From assembly GCF_002234535.1 (NCBI RefSeq), contig NZ_CP022521.1, positions 6,184,001 through 6,248,000 on the forward strand: 64,000 nt of DNA, read 5' to 3'. The notes under the pieces are model-generated. The model was given only the letters and a program-made list of their open reading frames with translations, made no database searches and was not told where the DNA came from. How positions within the stretch are numbered: position 1 is the stretch's first letter; the number at the start of each line of letters is the position of its first letter. This DNA comes from Actinoalloteichus hoggarensis. Lineage in GTDB: Bacteria > Actinomycetota > Actinomycetes > Mycobacteriales > Pseudonocardiaceae. Positions 20,767 to 31,022 of this stretch are shown piece after piece. A program made the position numbers and the translations under genes.

Positions 20767-21189
20767 TCACCGGCGAGTCACACCCTGTAGCTGAGCACGT
20801 AGCTCCGGCGTGAGCTGCTGGCCGACGCGCTCGACCAACAAGGTCATCTCGTACGCGACGAGGCCGATGTCACAGTTCGGGGCGGCCAGGACGGACAGGC
20901 AGGAACCGTCGCTGATGGACATCAGGAACAGGAATCCCCGTTCCATCTCCACGACCGTCTGCGCGACGTCGCCTGCCTCGAAGACGCGGGCGGCACCCTG
21001 GGTGAGGCTGATCAACCCGGAGGCGACGGCAGAGAGCTGCTCCGCACGATCCCGAGGAAGTCCGTGGGACCCGGCGAGGAGCAGGCCGTCTGCGGAGACG
21101 ACGACGGCGTGCGCGACACCAGGTACGCGACGAACGAAGTCAGTGATCAACCAACCGAAGGAACCTGGTTGCTGGGCGGACGCGGTCAC
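20767..21189 (-). CDS. cvnB: Conservon roadblock/LC7 protein CvnB
   Basis: A 140-residue roadblock/LC7 domain protein. The fold signature is visible as [40 protein letters not shown] and the final helix [14 protein letters not shown]. These proteins regulate small GTPases, here CvnD, and probably connect it to the CvnA kinase. GTG/ATG spacing gives a 4 bp overlap with the cvnA stop, so translation is coupled. Confidence 0.94.
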   Translation of the reverse strand: MTASAQQPGSFGWLITDFVRRVPGVAHAVVVSADGLLLAGSHGLPRDRAEQLSAVASGLISLTQGAARVFEAGDVAQTVVEMERGFLFLMSISDGSCLSVLAAPNCDIGLVAYEMTLLVERVGQQLTPELRAQLQGVTRR

Positions 21190-24100
21190 TCCTGCTCCTC
21201 GTCGTGGCGGCTAGCGGACTGATGGGATGGATCTGTGGAACTACCGGGCGCGGCCAGGGCGTCAACCCTGTGGTGCCTGCCCTTCCGCAGTCCTTGTTGG
21301 AAGTTCGACATCTTGCCTCGAATCATCTCTGCCGACCGGGGAGGCGCATCCGACTGCTCGGGTGCGGCCTGCCGCTGCGTCTTAGTCTGCGGCGCGACCG
21401 AGCCGGGCATCAACTTGGCCTTCGGCACACGTTTTGGCAAGCCTGCCTGCGTCACGCCTTCCGGAGTCTGAGCGAGCACCGTCTTGGCTGCCTCCCAACC
21501 GTCGTCTCCTGCGGAATGCCAACCCTGGCCCTCCGACGGCGTCGCGGTCGACGTAGGCCGTTCGGACCGCACCGGCTGGCGCCGCGTCGGCGCCGCACCA
21601 GGTGTCGCGTCGGCGGCCGACGGCGTGCGCCCCGCGGCGGGCGGCACAGGCCGCTGGGTCGCGTCGGGCTGCGCCTGCGGCGGACGCCTGCGGGCGGCGG
21701 GCGGCGGAGCGGCTGCCTCGCGCCGCTGCGGCGCCTGCTGCTGCGTCGGCGGAACCCCGTTGCGCTGCGGAGCCGCCGGCGTGTTCCTGGCCGCCGGATC
21801 CTTCGGCGCGGTGTTCTTCTGTCTCGCCGAGGCAGCGGAGCCGTTGGGCTGCTCCTGCGGGGCGGCACCGTCGCCTGCCTGGAACCACTGGGAGAGGACG
21901 GCCTCGTAGATGGGCAGTCGCTCCGTCGGCGCGTCGAAGTCGGTCTGCGCCTTCGCCGCCCCCGAGGACCGCTCGTCCGCGACCGGTGCCCGTGACACGG
22001 CGCCCTGTCTGCCGTCGTCGTGCGACGCGGCGGCCTCGGCCTGCGGGTGGTCCTGCTGCGGGAACTGGGCCTCCCACTCGTCCTCGTCGGGTTCCTGGGC
22101 GTCGTCCATCTCGGCGGCCGTGAAGTAGGCCGTGTCCTCGGGAGCAGGTCGGCCGCCGGGCCCGCCCGACTGCGGCTGCTCCTCCTCCGCCGGATTCCGG
22201 TAACCGCCGCGCAGTTCGGACTCCGCCGATTCGCCGTAGAAGCCGAAATAGTCCGTCGAGTCGGACTTGGCGATGTCGCTCAACGCCGGGTCGCTCGGCA
22301 GTTGCTCGCCGAACGGCTCCATCGGCCCGGGCTCCGGCGCCACCGACGGCAGCGCGGGCAGTGAGCCCGCCCCGGAGTCGCCCCCGGTGTGGTCGTCGAC
22401 CACGGTCGGCAGCGCGAGGTTCTCCCTCGGGGCCGCCAGTGCCTGTGTGCCGGTGTGGCCGCTGCTGCGCAGTGACGTCGGCCGCACCACCAGGTTCGAC
22501 GGCACGACGACCAGGGCGATGATGCCGCCCTCGAGGTATTCGCTGCGCAGCCGGACGCGGATCTCGTGGCGCTTGGCCAGCTGCGCGACCACGTACAGGC
22601 CCATGCGGCGGGACACGCCGACGTCGACCCTCGGCGGGTTGGCCAGCCGTTCGTTGACCTCGGCGAGCTCGTCGTCGGCCATGCCGACGCCTCGGTCGGT
22701 GATCTCGATGATCAGCTCGTTCTTGCGGCTGTGCGCGGTACGCACCGTGACCTTGGTCTGCGGGTCCGACAGCGCGGTCGCGTTGTCGAGCAGCTCGGCG
22801 ATGAGGTGGACGAGGTCGTTGACCGCACGACCCTGCACCATCAGTTCCGGCGTGGCCGAGACCGTGACCCGGGCGTACTGCTCGACCTCGGAGACCGCCG
22901 CACCGAGGATGTCGGTGACCGGAACCGGCCGAGCCATCCGTCGGGTGGTCTCCGTACCCGCGAGGACCAGCAGGTTCTCGCTGTTGCGCCGCATACGGGT
23001 GGCGAGGTGGTCCAGTTCGAACAGGTTCGCGAGCTGATCCGGGTCCTGCTCGTCGCGCTCCAGCCGGTCGATCAGGCCCAGCTGCCGTTCCACGAGGGTC
23101 TGGCTGCGGCGGGAGAGGTTGACGAACATCGCGTTGACGTTCGCCCGGAGCAGCGCCTGCTCGGCCGCGAGCCGGACTGCTTCGTTGTGCACCGCGTCGA
23201 AGGCCCTGGCGAGCTGGCCGATCTCCTCGCGGGTGTGGATGTCGACACTCTGGACGGTGACCTTGGGGATGTCGTTCTCGGTCTCCCGCATCTGGGCGAT
23301 GACCGACGGCAGGCGCTCGTGCGCCACCTCCAGCGCCGACTTCCGCAGCACCCGCAGCGGACGCAGCATGGATCGGGCGACGAAGAGCATCAGCACCAGC
23401 GCGCCGACGAGGAAGCCGAGCACGAGGGCCGCGTCCCGGAAAGCGGTCATCCTGGCCTGATCGGCCAGCGATTCTCCGCGCGCCCGCAGGTCTCCCTGGA
23501 GCTCCAGCTCGACCTCACGCGTCAGGCCGATCGTGGTGCTGGCCGACTGGTCCCACAGCACGGAGTTCAGCCCCAGCGGAATGCCGTTCTGGTGCCGGAC
23601 CAGGGTGATCCCCTTGATGCTGTTCACGTCGTCGACCGCAGGACCCGCCACGGTGTCGCTGTAGAGGTTGGCCTCACTCGGGCTGGCGATGGCGTAGAAC
23701 TCGTTGACCGCCGCCGAGAACTGCGCGTTGGACGCCTGGAGCTGCTGGAAATGGATCTCCCGCAGCTCGTCCCGATGTCCGGCCGCCAACAGGGTCGCCC
23801 GTTGTTGAGCGATCTCCTCCTTGGCCCTGGCGAGCGCCTCCGTCGCCCTCGCGGGAGCGCTGACGGCGCTGTCGGTGATCGACGCGACGATGTCCCGGTT
23901 CATCTGCAACAGGAACTGGATGATGCTCGTGTAGGTCTTGATCGCCGCGGTCTCGGAGTACTGCGTCTCCCGGACCGCGCCGCGCAGGCCCGCCAGACCG
24001 CCGAGACGCTCCAGCGCCCTGGTGCGACTGGTGATCACCTGTGTGTCGAAGTCGTCGAGCTGGCCGAGGCTGTCCCGCAGCCGTTGCACGTCCTGATCGA

Positions 24101-24527
24101 CTCGGACGACCTGGTCGTCGACCGCCTGAGCGCCGCCGACCCGGCCCCTGGCGATGTAGGACGACGCGACGTCCCGTTCGCGCTGCAGTTCGTGGATCAG
24201 GTCGGTGCTGCGCTCGACGACGTCGAAGCCCCGGACGTTGCGGGCGTACTCGTCGGCCGCGTCGATCTGGTCGAAGACTCGAAGCTGACCTAAGAAGAGC
24301 GCGGCCAGCGTCGGCAGCAGCAGGACCGCGACGAGCTTGGTGCGCAGGCGCCAGTTGCGCAGCTGCCACCGGGAGCTTCGGGTCCCGCCGGACTGCCTGC
24401 TGCTCTGCGACGAGGCCTCGGCGGCCTCGTTCGGTGCCGCCGTTTCCTGGCGGTCTTCCACTCCTTCGCTCTCCAGTTCGAGCGGAGCGGGCTTTCTGCC
24501 CTGCGAAGGCTTTTCGGGGCGTGCCAC
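21186..24527 (-). CDS. cvnA: Conservon sensor histidine-kinase-like protein CvnA
   Basis: A 1113-residue membrane protein. A transmembrane helix at about residues 45-65 is followed by an extracytoplasmic helical sensor of the nitrate/nitrite-sensing (NIT) type ([20 protein letters not shown]) and a second helix near 370. A HAMP-like segment and the kinase core follow, with [19 protein letters not shown]-like dimerisation helix and an ATPase N box LIAELLDNA and G1 box DRGVGM. The last ~430 residues are acidic then Pro/Ala/Gln-rich low complexity. GTG 24527 is preferred (GGAGGG upstream) over a TTG at 24545. It heads the cvnABCD operon; no CvnE P450 follows. Confidence 0.93.
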   Translation of the reverse strand: MARPEKPSQGRKPAPLELESEGVEDRQETAAPNEAAEASSQSSRQSGGTRSSRWQLRNWRLRTKLVAVLLLPTLAALFLGQLRVFDQIDAADEYARNVRGFDVVERSTDLIHELQRERDVASSYIARGRVGGAQAVDDQVVRVDQDVQRLRDSLGQLDDFDTQVITSRTRALERLGGLAGLRGAVRETQYSETAAIKTYTSIIQFLLQMNRDIVASITDSAVSAPARATEALARAKEEIAQQRATLLAAGHRDELREIHFQQLQASNAQFSAAVNEFYAIASPSEANLYSDTVAGPAVDDVNSIKGITLVRHQNGIPLGLNSVLWDQSASTTIGLTREVELELQGDLRARGESLADQARMTAFRDAALVLGFLVGALVLMLFVARSMLRPLRVLRKSALEVAHERLPSVIAQMRETENDIPKVTVQSVDIHTREEIGQLARAFDAVHNEAVRLAAEQALLRANVNAMFVNLSRRSQTLVERQLGLIDRLERDEQDPDQLANLFELDHLATRMRRNSENLLVLAGTETTRRMARPVPVTDILGAAVSEVEQYARVTVSATPELMVQGRAVNDLVHLIAELLDNATALSDPQTKVTVRTAHSRKNELIIEITDRGVGMADDELAEVNERLANPPRVDVGVSRRMGLYVVAQLAKRHEIRVRLRSEYLEGGIIALVVVPSNLVVRPTSLRSSGHTGTQALAAPRENLALPTVVDDHTGGDSGAGSLPALPSVAPEPGPMEPFGEQLPSDPALSDIAKSDSTDYFGFYGESAESELRGGYRNPAEEEQPQSGGPGGRPAPEDTAYFTAAEMDDAQEPDEDEWEAQFPQQDHPQAEAAASHDDGRQGAVSRAPVADERSSGAAKAQTDFDAPTERLPIYEAVLSQWFQAGDGAAPQEQPNGSAASARQKNTAPKDPAARNTPAAPQRNGVPPTQQQAPQRREAAAPPPAARRRPPQAQPDATQRPVPPAAGRTPSAADATPGAAPTRRQPVRSERPTSTATPSEGQGWHSAGDDGWEAAKTVLAQTPEGVTQAGLPKRVPKAKLMPGSVAPQTKTQRQAAPEQSDAPPRSAEMIRGKMSNFQQGLRKGRHHRVDALAAPGSSTDPSHQSASRHDEEQE

Positions 24528-25059
24528 GACTAGCAGACCCTCCAACTCGGGCAGGCGGAGAAATCGAACGACTGTTCGACCTCGGACCTTGACTTGGTGC
24601 CCGACGGCGCGGAGACCGACCGATGCCCGGGGATGAACGCCCCCGCGTCCCCGGCATCGGACTCTCGACGCAAGCCGCCGTCTCGCGGGCCGGGTCGGCC
24701 GTCGGCCGAACTCGCCGTACCCGCATCGATCACAGCGAAGGCCCGGAACAGCGGAGTCGTCGACTCTGCGTTCGCCCTGGCCGTCACCACCGGACTCGCC
24801 ATCACGCTCCCTGGTCAGCTCAGCAGACTGCCGTGATCATGCCCGCCGGGAAGGTCGAACAGACCACCCCATCAGGCGGCCAGCCGAAACTATACTCACA
24901 CAACGCAACCCATTGCGTCCCCCGCCCGTAAATCAAATGCACCCATTCGGCGGTACTAGATCGTAACTTAGACCAGGTCACACACGGGTTGTTAAGGCTG
25001 TTCCCGCCGTTTAGGGTGGCCCCACTCAGCAATAGAGTTGGCTTCCTTAAGGAGGGGGC
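24528..25059. other. Intergenic region between divergent conservon and ABC importer
   Basis: The left half has no gene-like frame. The right half (24880-25040) is AT-richer and carries TATACT (24891-24896, which reads AGTATA on the minus strand), a small inverted repeat CGCAA-ccca-TTGCG at about 24905-24918, and the importer promoter. The conservon promoter probably lies here too, but I cannot fix it. Confidence 0.45.
24989..25017 (+). promoter_or_regulatory. Sigma70-type promoter of the ABC importer operon
   Basis: TTGTTA (24989-24994) and TAGGGT (25012-25017) are separated by exactly 17 bp. They lie about 42 bp before the ATG at 25060, which has the RBS AAGGAGGGGG. Confidence 0.7.
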
Positions 25060-26100
25060 ATGGCCCCACGTGTGGGCTCCGGTGCGCCGGCCACCAAACT
25101 CGCCAGACCCGCCAGAGTCGCCACCGCCATCATGGCGACGGCGACTCTGTTCGCTACCAGCGCCTGCGGACTCCTCGACGGTTCCGCAGGTCAGGAGGAG
25201 AGCAGCGGCGGCGGCGGAAACGGCGCCGTGGAGCAGGAGGTCATCCGACTGGGACTACTCCCGGTCGTCGACGTCGCCTCCGTGCACATCGCCATCGAAG
25301 ACGGATTCTTCGAGGAAGAGGGCGTCGAGATCGAGCTCACGTCCATTCAGGGCGCCGCGGCGGCGATGCCCTCGCTGGAGGCAGGCGATCTCGACATCGT
25401 CTTCGGTAACTGGGTGTCGATCTTCGCCGCACATTCGGCACTCGGCAACATCAAGCTCGTCGCCGACAGCTACTACGCGCTGCCCAACACCTGGATGGTG
25501 ATGACCACGCCGGACAGCGGGCTCACCCAGCCGGACGACCTGATGGGCAAGACCATCGGCGTCACCAGCCAGGGCAGCCTGGCCGAGGTCACCATCAAGT
25601 CGGTGCTGCGGGCCAACGATCTCGACCCGAACAACGTCAACTTCGCCGAGATGGGCTACCCGGACATGGCGGCGGCGCTGGACTCCGGCCAGGTCGACGC
25701 GGCGCTGATGGCCGAGCCGTTCATCACCAACTCGGAGCTGGAGATCGGTGCCGTGCCGGTCTTCGACGCCGCGTCCGGCCCCACCGAGGAGATCCCGATC
25801 GCGGGCTTCGCGGCCAAGGACGAGTGGGCGGAGGAGAACCCGCAGACCGTCGCGGCGTTCCAGCGCGCCTTCTCCCGCGGCCAGGAGGTCGCCAGCTCCG
25901 ACCGTGAGCGCGTCGAGCAGATGGTGCAGGAGTACGCGAGCATCGAGCCGGAGACCGCGTCGCTGCTGAACCTCGGCGGCTGGCCCACGACGCTGGAGGC
26001 GTCGCGGCTGCAGCGAATCCCGAACCTGATGCTGGAGTACCAGCTGATCGACGAGCCGATCGAGGCCGAGTCGATGATCCTCACGCCGACGCGAAACTGA
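25060..26100 (+). CDS. ABC transporter substrate-binding lipoprotein (SsuA/TauA/NMT1-like)
   Basis: A 346-residue lipoprotein with an N-terminal basic region, hydrophobic stretch and lipobox TSAC (lipidated Cys36), then a Ser/Gly linker. The mature part begins VIRLGLLPVVDVASVHIAIE and contains EEEGVEIELTSIQGAAAAMP and DLDIVFGNWV, the NMT1/SsuA-like periplasmic-binding fold used for sulfonates, taurine, nitrate or thiamine precursors. The TSQGSLAEVTIKSVL segment corresponds to the ligand cleft. The actual ligand cannot be told. It is the first gene of a four-gene import operon with its own promoter. Confidence 0.9.
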   Translation: MAPRVGSGAPATKLARPARVATAIMATATLFATSACGLLDGSAGQEESSGGGGNGAVEQEVIRLGLLPVVDVASVHIAIEDGFFEEEGVEIELTSIQGAAAAMPSLEAGDLDIVFGNWVSIFAAHSALGNIKLVADSYYALPNTWMVMTTPDSGLTQPDDLMGKTIGVTSQGSLAEVTIKSVLRANDLDPNNVNFAEMGYPDMAAALDSGQVDAALMAEPFITNSELEIGAVPVFDAASGPTEEIPIAGFAAKDEWAEENPQTVAAFQRAFSRGQEVASSDRERVEQMVQEYASIEPETASLLNLGGWPTTLEASRLQRIPNLMLEYQLIDEPIEAESMILTPTRN

Positions 26101-26104
26101 CTCG

Positions 26105-26872
26105 ATGCGTTCGGTTCTTCGCGGACTGGTCGGACTGGCCTGCTTTCTCGTCCTGTGCGAGGTCGTCAGCCGGTCCGGCCTGGTCCCCTCGTACTATCTC
26201 CCCCCGCCGTCGGTCGTCCTGACCACACTCGGCGGCCTGCTCGTCGACCAGTCCTTCCTGCTCCACATCATCGCGACCGTCCTGGCATGGCTGATCGCGA
26301 TGGGCATCGCCATCGCCATCGCGGTACCCGCCGGACTGCTGCTCGGCAGCATCAAGGCGGTGCGGGTCGCGACCCGCTCGGTCATCGAGTTCCTGCGGCC
26401 CATCCCGTCGGTGGCGCTGATCCCCTTGGCGCTGGTCCTGCTGGGCACCGGACCCGAGACCAAGATCGTCCTCGCGGTCTACGCCGCGATCTGGCCGATC
26501 ATGTTCAACACCATCTACGCGTTGGACGAGATGGACTCGATGATGGTCGACACCGCTCGATCGTTCCGGCTCGGCAGACTCCGCACCCTGGCCACCGTGG
26601 CGCTGCCCAACTCGGCGCCGTTCATCGCCACCGGCATCCGGGTGGCAGCCTCCATCGCGTTGATCCTGGTCATCAGCACCGAGCTCCTCGCGGGCGGCAA
26701 GGTCGGACTCGGCGTCTTCATCCTCGAAGCCAGTTCCAGCGGCGGCCGGATGGACTTCGTCCTGGCCGGAACCGTGGTCGCGGGCATCGTCGGTTATCTG
26801 GTCAACGAACTGCTGGAGCGGGCTCAACGACGCTGGCTCGGCTGGGACAACACCGTCGAGGCCGTCCGGTGA
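26105..26872 (+). CDS. ABC transporter permease 1 (SsuC/TauC-like)
   Basis: A 255-residue integral membrane protein with about six helices. The EAA-type cytoplasmic loop that contacts the ATPase is visible as MMVDTARSFRLGRLRTLATV. The segment FLRPIPSVALIPLALVLLGTG is highly characteristic of the BPD_transp_1 family of nitrate/sulfonate/taurine permeases. The gene starts 4 bp after the binding-protein stop. Confidence 0.93.
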   Translation: MRSVLRGLVGLACFLVLCEVVSRSGLVPSYYLPPPSVVLTTLGGLLVDQSFLLHIIATVLAWLIAMGIAIAIAVPAGLLLGSIKAVRVATRSVIEFLRPIPSVALIPLALVLLGTGPETKIVLAVYAAIWPIMFNTIYALDEMDSMMVDTARSFRLGRLRTLATVALPNSAPFIATGIRVAASIALILVISTELLAGGKVGLGVFILEASSSGGRMDFVLAGTVVAGIVGYLVNELLERAQRRWLGWDNTVEAVR

Positions 26873-27038
26873 GCCGTGTGCGGAGTGGAATTCACCGTCA
26901 ATTCACGACATCGTCGTCTCGGTCGGTCCGACACGGCCTGCCGGTCGGCGACGAGCAGGAGCAGCGCCCGCCGATGACATCGTCCGCGAGTTCGAGGACA
27001 CACCGGACGCCTCGGGCAGGTCGACCGGAGGTGAGCAG

Positions 27039-27863
27039 GTGACCAGGTCAGTGCTCGCCCTCAAGGGCTTCGCCCAACGCTGGGTCGTCTTCGTCGGACT
27101 CATCCTGGTGTGGGAGGTCGCCGCTCGCCTCGGCGAGAGCGTCTTCTTCCCGCCGCCGTCGGAGATCGGCGCGACGGCCGTCGGTCTCTGGTTCTCCGGG
27201 CCCGCGAACCAGCTCTTCCTCAGCGACACCGTGCTCGGCGACATCGTGCCCAGCGTGGTGCGGATGCTCAGTGCCTGGTTGATCGCGGGCGTCATCGGCG
27301 TGTCGCTCGGTCTGGTGCTCGGGCGGTCGCGCACGGCGATGGACTACGTCGGTCCGCTGTTCTCCTTCGCCCGTGCGATCCCCTCGCCCGCGCTGGTGCC
27401 GGTGTTCCTGGCGCTGTTCTCCATCGGCACGCCGATGCAGATGGCGACGATCATCTTCGGCGTCGTCTGGCCCGTGCTGCTCAACGCGGTCGACGGAGCG
27501 CAGGCGGTGGACAAGACCAAGGTCGAGACGGCCAAGTCCTTCCGCATCCCCTACTGGCAGTGGATGGGCATGGTCGTCCTGCCCTCGGCAGGCCCCAAGA
27601 TCTTCGCAGGCCTGCGGGTCGCGTTGTCGCTGTCGCTGGTGTTGATGGTCATCTCGGAGCTGGTCGGGGCCATCAACGGCATCGGCTATCAGCTGATCGC
27701 CGCGCAACGGCTCTTCCGTTTCGACGAGACCTGGGCGTGGATCGTCCTGCTCGGGGTGCTCGGCTACGTCTTCAACACGGTTCTCCTCGCGGTGGAACGC
27801 CGCGTACTGGGGTGGCAGCAGGCGCAGGGCGCAGGCACGAGCCTGGCCAGGACAGGAGGGTGA
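27039..27863 (+). CDS. ABC transporter permease 2 (SsuC/TauC-like)
   Basis: A 274-residue membrane protein, paralogous to the preceding permease. It has FARAIPSPALVPVFLALFSI and the EAA-type loop KVETAKSFRIPYWQWMGMVV. GTG 27039 has GGAGGTGAGCAG upstream. Two different permeases in one operon suggest a heterodimeric channel; most SsuABC/TauABC systems use a homodimer, which sets this operon apart. A 166 bp gap, with no gene, separates it from permease 1. Confidence 0.92.
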   Translation: MTRSVLALKGFAQRWVVFVGLILVWEVAARLGESVFFPPPSEIGATAVGLWFSGPANQLFLSDTVLGDIVPSVVRMLSAWLIAGVIGVSLGLVLGRSRTAMDYVGPLFSFARAIPSPALVPVFLALFSIGTPMQMATIIFGVVWPVLLNAVDGAQAVDKTKVETAKSFRIPYWQWMGMVVLPSAGPKIFAGLRVALSLSLVLMVISELVGAINGIGYQLIAAQRLFRFDETWAWIVLLGVLGYVFNTVLLAVERRVLGWQQAQGAGTSLARTGG

Positions 27864-27864
27864 C

Positions 27865-28731
27865 ATGACGACGATGTTGCAGGTGACCGATCTCGGTCAC
27901 ACCTACGGAGGCGACGCGGGCTACACGGCCATCGACGACCTCTCCTTCACGGTGAACACCGGCGAACTGGTCTGCATCGTCGGCCCCTCCGGATGCGGCA
28001 AGTCGACGCTGCTGCGTTCGGTGTCCGGCCTGCACCGGCCCAGTCGCGGAACGGTACGGCTGCAGGACGACGCGGTCACCGGCGTGCCGGAGGACCTCGC
28101 CGTCGTGTTCCAGGACTACAGCCGGTCGCTGTTTCCCTGGCTGACGGTGGCGGGCAACGTGGAGTTCCCGCTGCGCAGCCGGGGAATCCCCGCGGCACAG
28201 CGCAAGGAGCGCGCCGCCGAGGCGTTGGAAGCCGTCGGGCTCACGAAGGCAGCGGCGAAGTACCCTCGGCAGCTCTCCGGCGGCATGCAGCAGCGCGTCG
28301 CCATCGCCAGGGCGTTGGCGTGCAGGCCTGCGTTGCTGCTGATGGACGAGCCCTTCGCCTCGGTGGACGCCCAGACCAGGGCGGAGCTGGAGGACCTGCT
28401 GCTCAAGGTCCAGCGCGAACAGGACACCACGGTACTGCTGGTCACCCACGACATCGACGAGAGCGTGTACCTGGCCCATCGGGTCCTGGTGCTGTCCACC
28501 GCGCCCGCGTCGGTGGTCGCGGACCTCCCGGTGGACCTTCCCGCCGAACGGGATCAGATCACCACCAAGGAGGATCCGCGCTTCATCGAACTGCGCGGCG
28601 AGGTGGCGCGGCTGCTGCGCCGTCCGGAGGACCCGGCCTCGGCCGGGACGGCGGCGCCCTCGGACTCGGCGGGCGCCGAGGACGGGGCCGACGCGCTCGG
28701 CCAGGAGGCCGTGGCCGCGGCGAAACCCTGA
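27865..28731 (+). CDS. ABC transporter ATP-binding protein (SsuB/TauB-like)
   Basis: A 288-residue ATPase. Walker A is GPSGCGKSTLL, the Q-loop lies in VVFQDYSRSLFPWLTVAGNV, the signature is LSGGMQQRVAIARAL, Walker B is ALLLMDEPFASVD and the H-switch is VTHDIDESV. It energises the two permeases. The C-terminal ~35 residues are an Ala/Ser/Pro-rich extension. It starts one base after the permease 2 stop, and a strong terminator follows the operon. Confidence 0.95.
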   Translation: MTTMLQVTDLGHTYGGDAGYTAIDDLSFTVNTGELVCIVGPSGCGKSTLLRSVSGLHRPSRGTVRLQDDAVTGVPEDLAVVFQDYSRSLFPWLTVAGNVEFPLRSRGIPAAQRKERAAEALEAVGLTKAAAKYPRQLSGGMQQRVAIARALACRPALLLMDEPFASVDAQTRAELEDLLLKVQREQDTTVLLVTHDIDESVYLAHRVLVLSTAPASVVADLPVDLPAERDQITTKEDPRFIELRGEVARLLRRPEDPASAGTAAPSDSAGAEDGADALGQEAVAAAKP

Positions 28732-28790
28732 TCCCGGCCCGGCCCGGTGGGACGCCCTCGCCGGGCCGCGGCATTCCACCGGCCGACCGA

Positions 28791-28829
28791 GGAAGGCCCG
28801 GTGCGCGGAGATCGCGTACCGGGCCTTCC
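28791..28829 (+). terminator. Intrinsic terminator of the ABC importer operon
   Basis: GGAAGGCCCGGT (28791-28802) pairs perfectly with ACCGGGCCTTCC (28818-28829), loop 15 nt, 60 bp after the ATPase stop. Confidence 0.8.
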
Positions 28830-29214
28830 CGTCTCCGGCGACGAGTCGGATTCCGGGGTGCGGCAGGCCGGACCGAGCGCCGGGCCGACGTGCACCGGGT
28901 GCAGGCCACCCGCCCGTCGAAGGCGACCGAGGGCGCCGCGACGCACCGTCGACACGTCATGACCAGCCGCGATGTCTGTTCGACGCATGGTGGGACCAGC
29001 CCGTTCGCCCATCGACCTGGCAGACTCGACCGAGCCGCGGGGCACCGGAGGGCTGCGGTCGAATCGCCGTCGACCGGCGACCCGGCCGGACGTCCCCGCC
29101 CTGGCGGCGACGGACTCGCCGGTGCGGGATCAGCCCGCCCGAACGGGCAGAACAGACCTGGACAGGCACACTGGACAGGCGCACTCCGCTGTGAGGACAA
29201 GGAGCACGACCGCG
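28830..29214. other. Region upstream of the XPB gene
   Basis: No gene-like frame except an N-terminal continuation of the XPB frame (from 28972) that is Arg/Pro/Thr-rich and not conserved-looking. A 13 bp direct repeat (CTGGACAGGCACA / CTGGACAGGCGCA) lies at about 29158-29183. No clear promoter is visible. Confidence 0.4.
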
Positions 29215-30876
29215 GTGACCGACGGCCCACTCATCGTGCAGTCAGACAAGACGCTGCTGCTGGAGATCGACCATCCCCGATCGAACGACGCGCGCGTCGC
29301 CATCGCGCCGTTCGCCGAGCTGGAACGCGCTCCCGAGCACGTGCACACGTATCGGATCACTCCGCTCGCGCTGTGGAACGCGCGGGCGGCCGGGCACGAC
29401 GCCGAGCAGGTGGTCGACGTCCTCGTCCGGTACTCCCGATATCCGGTGCCGCAGCCGCTGCTGGTCGACGTCGTCGACACGATGGGCCGCTTCGGCAGGC
29501 TGCGACTGGTCAACAGCCCGGTGCACGGTCTGGTCCTGGAGTCGCTCGACCGGGCCGTCCTCACCGAGGTGCTGCGGAACAAGAAGATCGCTCCGATGCT
29601 CGGCGAGCGGGTCGACGACGACGTCACCGTCGTGCATCCCAGCGAACGGGGCCGGCTGAAGCAGGCACTGCTGAAGATCGGCTGGCCCGCCGAGGACCTC
29701 GCCGGGTACGTCGACGGCGAGGCGCACCCCATCTCGTTGCAGCAGGACGGCTGGCAGCTGCGCGACTACCAGCGACAGGCCGTCGAGGCCTTCTGGGCGG
29801 GCGGGTCCGGTGTCGTGGTGCTGCCGTGCGGCGCGGGCAAGACGCTGGTGGGCGCGGCGGCGATGGCCGAGGCACGCGCCACGACGCTGATCCTGGTCAC
29901 CAACACGGTCGCGGGCAGGCAGTGGAAGCGCGAGCTGATCGCACGCACCTCGCTGACCGAGGACGAGATCGGCGAGTACTCGGGCGAGCGCAAGGAGATC
30001 CGGCCGGTCACCATCGCCACCTATCAGGTGATCACGCGGAAGTCCAAGGGCGAGTATCGCAACCTGGAGCTGTTCGACTCTCGCGACTGGGGTCTGGTGC
30101 TCTACGACGAGGTGCACCTGCTCCCTGCGCCGGTCTTCCGGATGACCGCCGACCTCCAGTCCCGCCGCAGACTCGGGCTCACCGCGACCCTCGTCCGCGA
30201 GGACGGTCGCGAGGGCGACGTCTTCTCGCTGATCGGTCCGAAGCGCTATGACGCGCCGTGGAAGGACATCGAGGCCCAGGGGTGGATCGCGCCCGCCGAC
30301 TGCACCGAGGTTCGTGTCACGCTCACCGAGTCGGAGCGGCTGGCCTACGCCACGGCGGACGCGGAGGAGCGCTACAAGGTGTGCGCGACGGCGCGGACCA
30401 AGACACCCGTCGTCCGGGCGATCCTCGATCGGCATCCCGACGAGCCCTCGCTCGTCATCGGCGCCTACCTCGATCAGCTCGACGAACTCGGCGAGGCGTT
30501 GAACGCGCCGGTGATCCAGGGCTCGACGAAGAACAAGGAGCGAGAGGCGCTGTTCGAGGCGTTCCGCAAGGGCGAGCTGCGCACGCTGGTCGTGTCGAAG
30601 GTCGCCAACTTCTCCATCGACCTGCCCGAGGCCTCGGTCGCCATCCAGGTATCCGGCACGTTCGGCTCCCGTCAGGAGGAGGCGCAGCGGCTCGGTCGGG
30701 TCATGCGGCCGAAGGAGGACGGTCGACAGGCGCACTTCTACTCGGTGATCTCGCGGGACACCCTGGACACCGAGTACGCGGCCCATCGGCAGCGCTTCCT
30801 CGCCGAGCAGGGCTACGCCTACCGGATCGTGGACGCGGACGATCTGCTCGGCCCGTCGCTGCCGGACATCGCCTGA
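29215..30876 (+). CDS. XPB/Ssl2-type DNA repair helicase
   Basis: A 553-residue superfamily 2 helicase. Residues ~1-165 form the N-terminal damage-recognition-like part. Walker A is LPCGAGKTLV, motif II is DEVH in LYDEVHLL, motif III is GLTATLVRED with the XPB-specific RED element (VREDGRE), and motif VI is QRLGRVMRPK. Actinobacterial XPB (M. tuberculosis Rv0861c type, about 540 residues) is a 3'-5' helicase in nucleotide excision repair. GTG 29215 gives the conserved start TDGPLIVQSDKTLLLEI; AAGGAG lies 12 nt upstream. Its usual partner gene is 10 kb upstream at 16913. Confidence 0.95.
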   Translation: MTDGPLIVQSDKTLLLEIDHPRSNDARVAIAPFAELERAPEHVHTYRITPLALWNARAAGHDAEQVVDVLVRYSRYPVPQPLLVDVVDTMGRFGRLRLVNSPVHGLVLESLDRAVLTEVLRNKKIAPMLGERVDDDVTVVHPSERGRLKQALLKIGWPAEDLAGYVDGEAHPISLQQDGWQLRDYQRQAVEAFWAGGSGVVVLPCGAGKTLVGAAAMAEARATTLILVTNTVAGRQWKRELIARTSLTEDEIGEYSGERKEIRPVTIATYQVITRKSKGEYRNLELFDSRDWGLVLYDEVHLLPAPVFRMTADLQSRRRLGLTATLVREDGREGDVFSLIGPKRYDAPWKDIEAQGWIAPADCTEVRVTLTESERLAYATADAEERYKVCATARTKTPVVRAILDRHPDEPSLVIGAYLDQLDELGEALNAPVIQGSTKNKEREALFEAFRKGELRTLVVSKVANFSIDLPEASVAIQVSGTFGSRQEEAQRLGRVMRPKEDGRQAHFYSVISRDTLDTEYAAHRQRFLAEQGYAYRIVDADDLLGPSLPDIA

Positions 30877-31022
30877 CGCGCCGCGGCGGTCGCCGCCGGA
30901 GGCCGGGCGGGCCGGCCGGGGCGTCGTCGGCGGCACCGAACCGGCAGGGCGCGCGGCCCCCGATCCGGCGGTGACGCGCGTACGACAGGGCGGCCGTCGC
31001 GGGGATGCGACGGAGTCGACGC

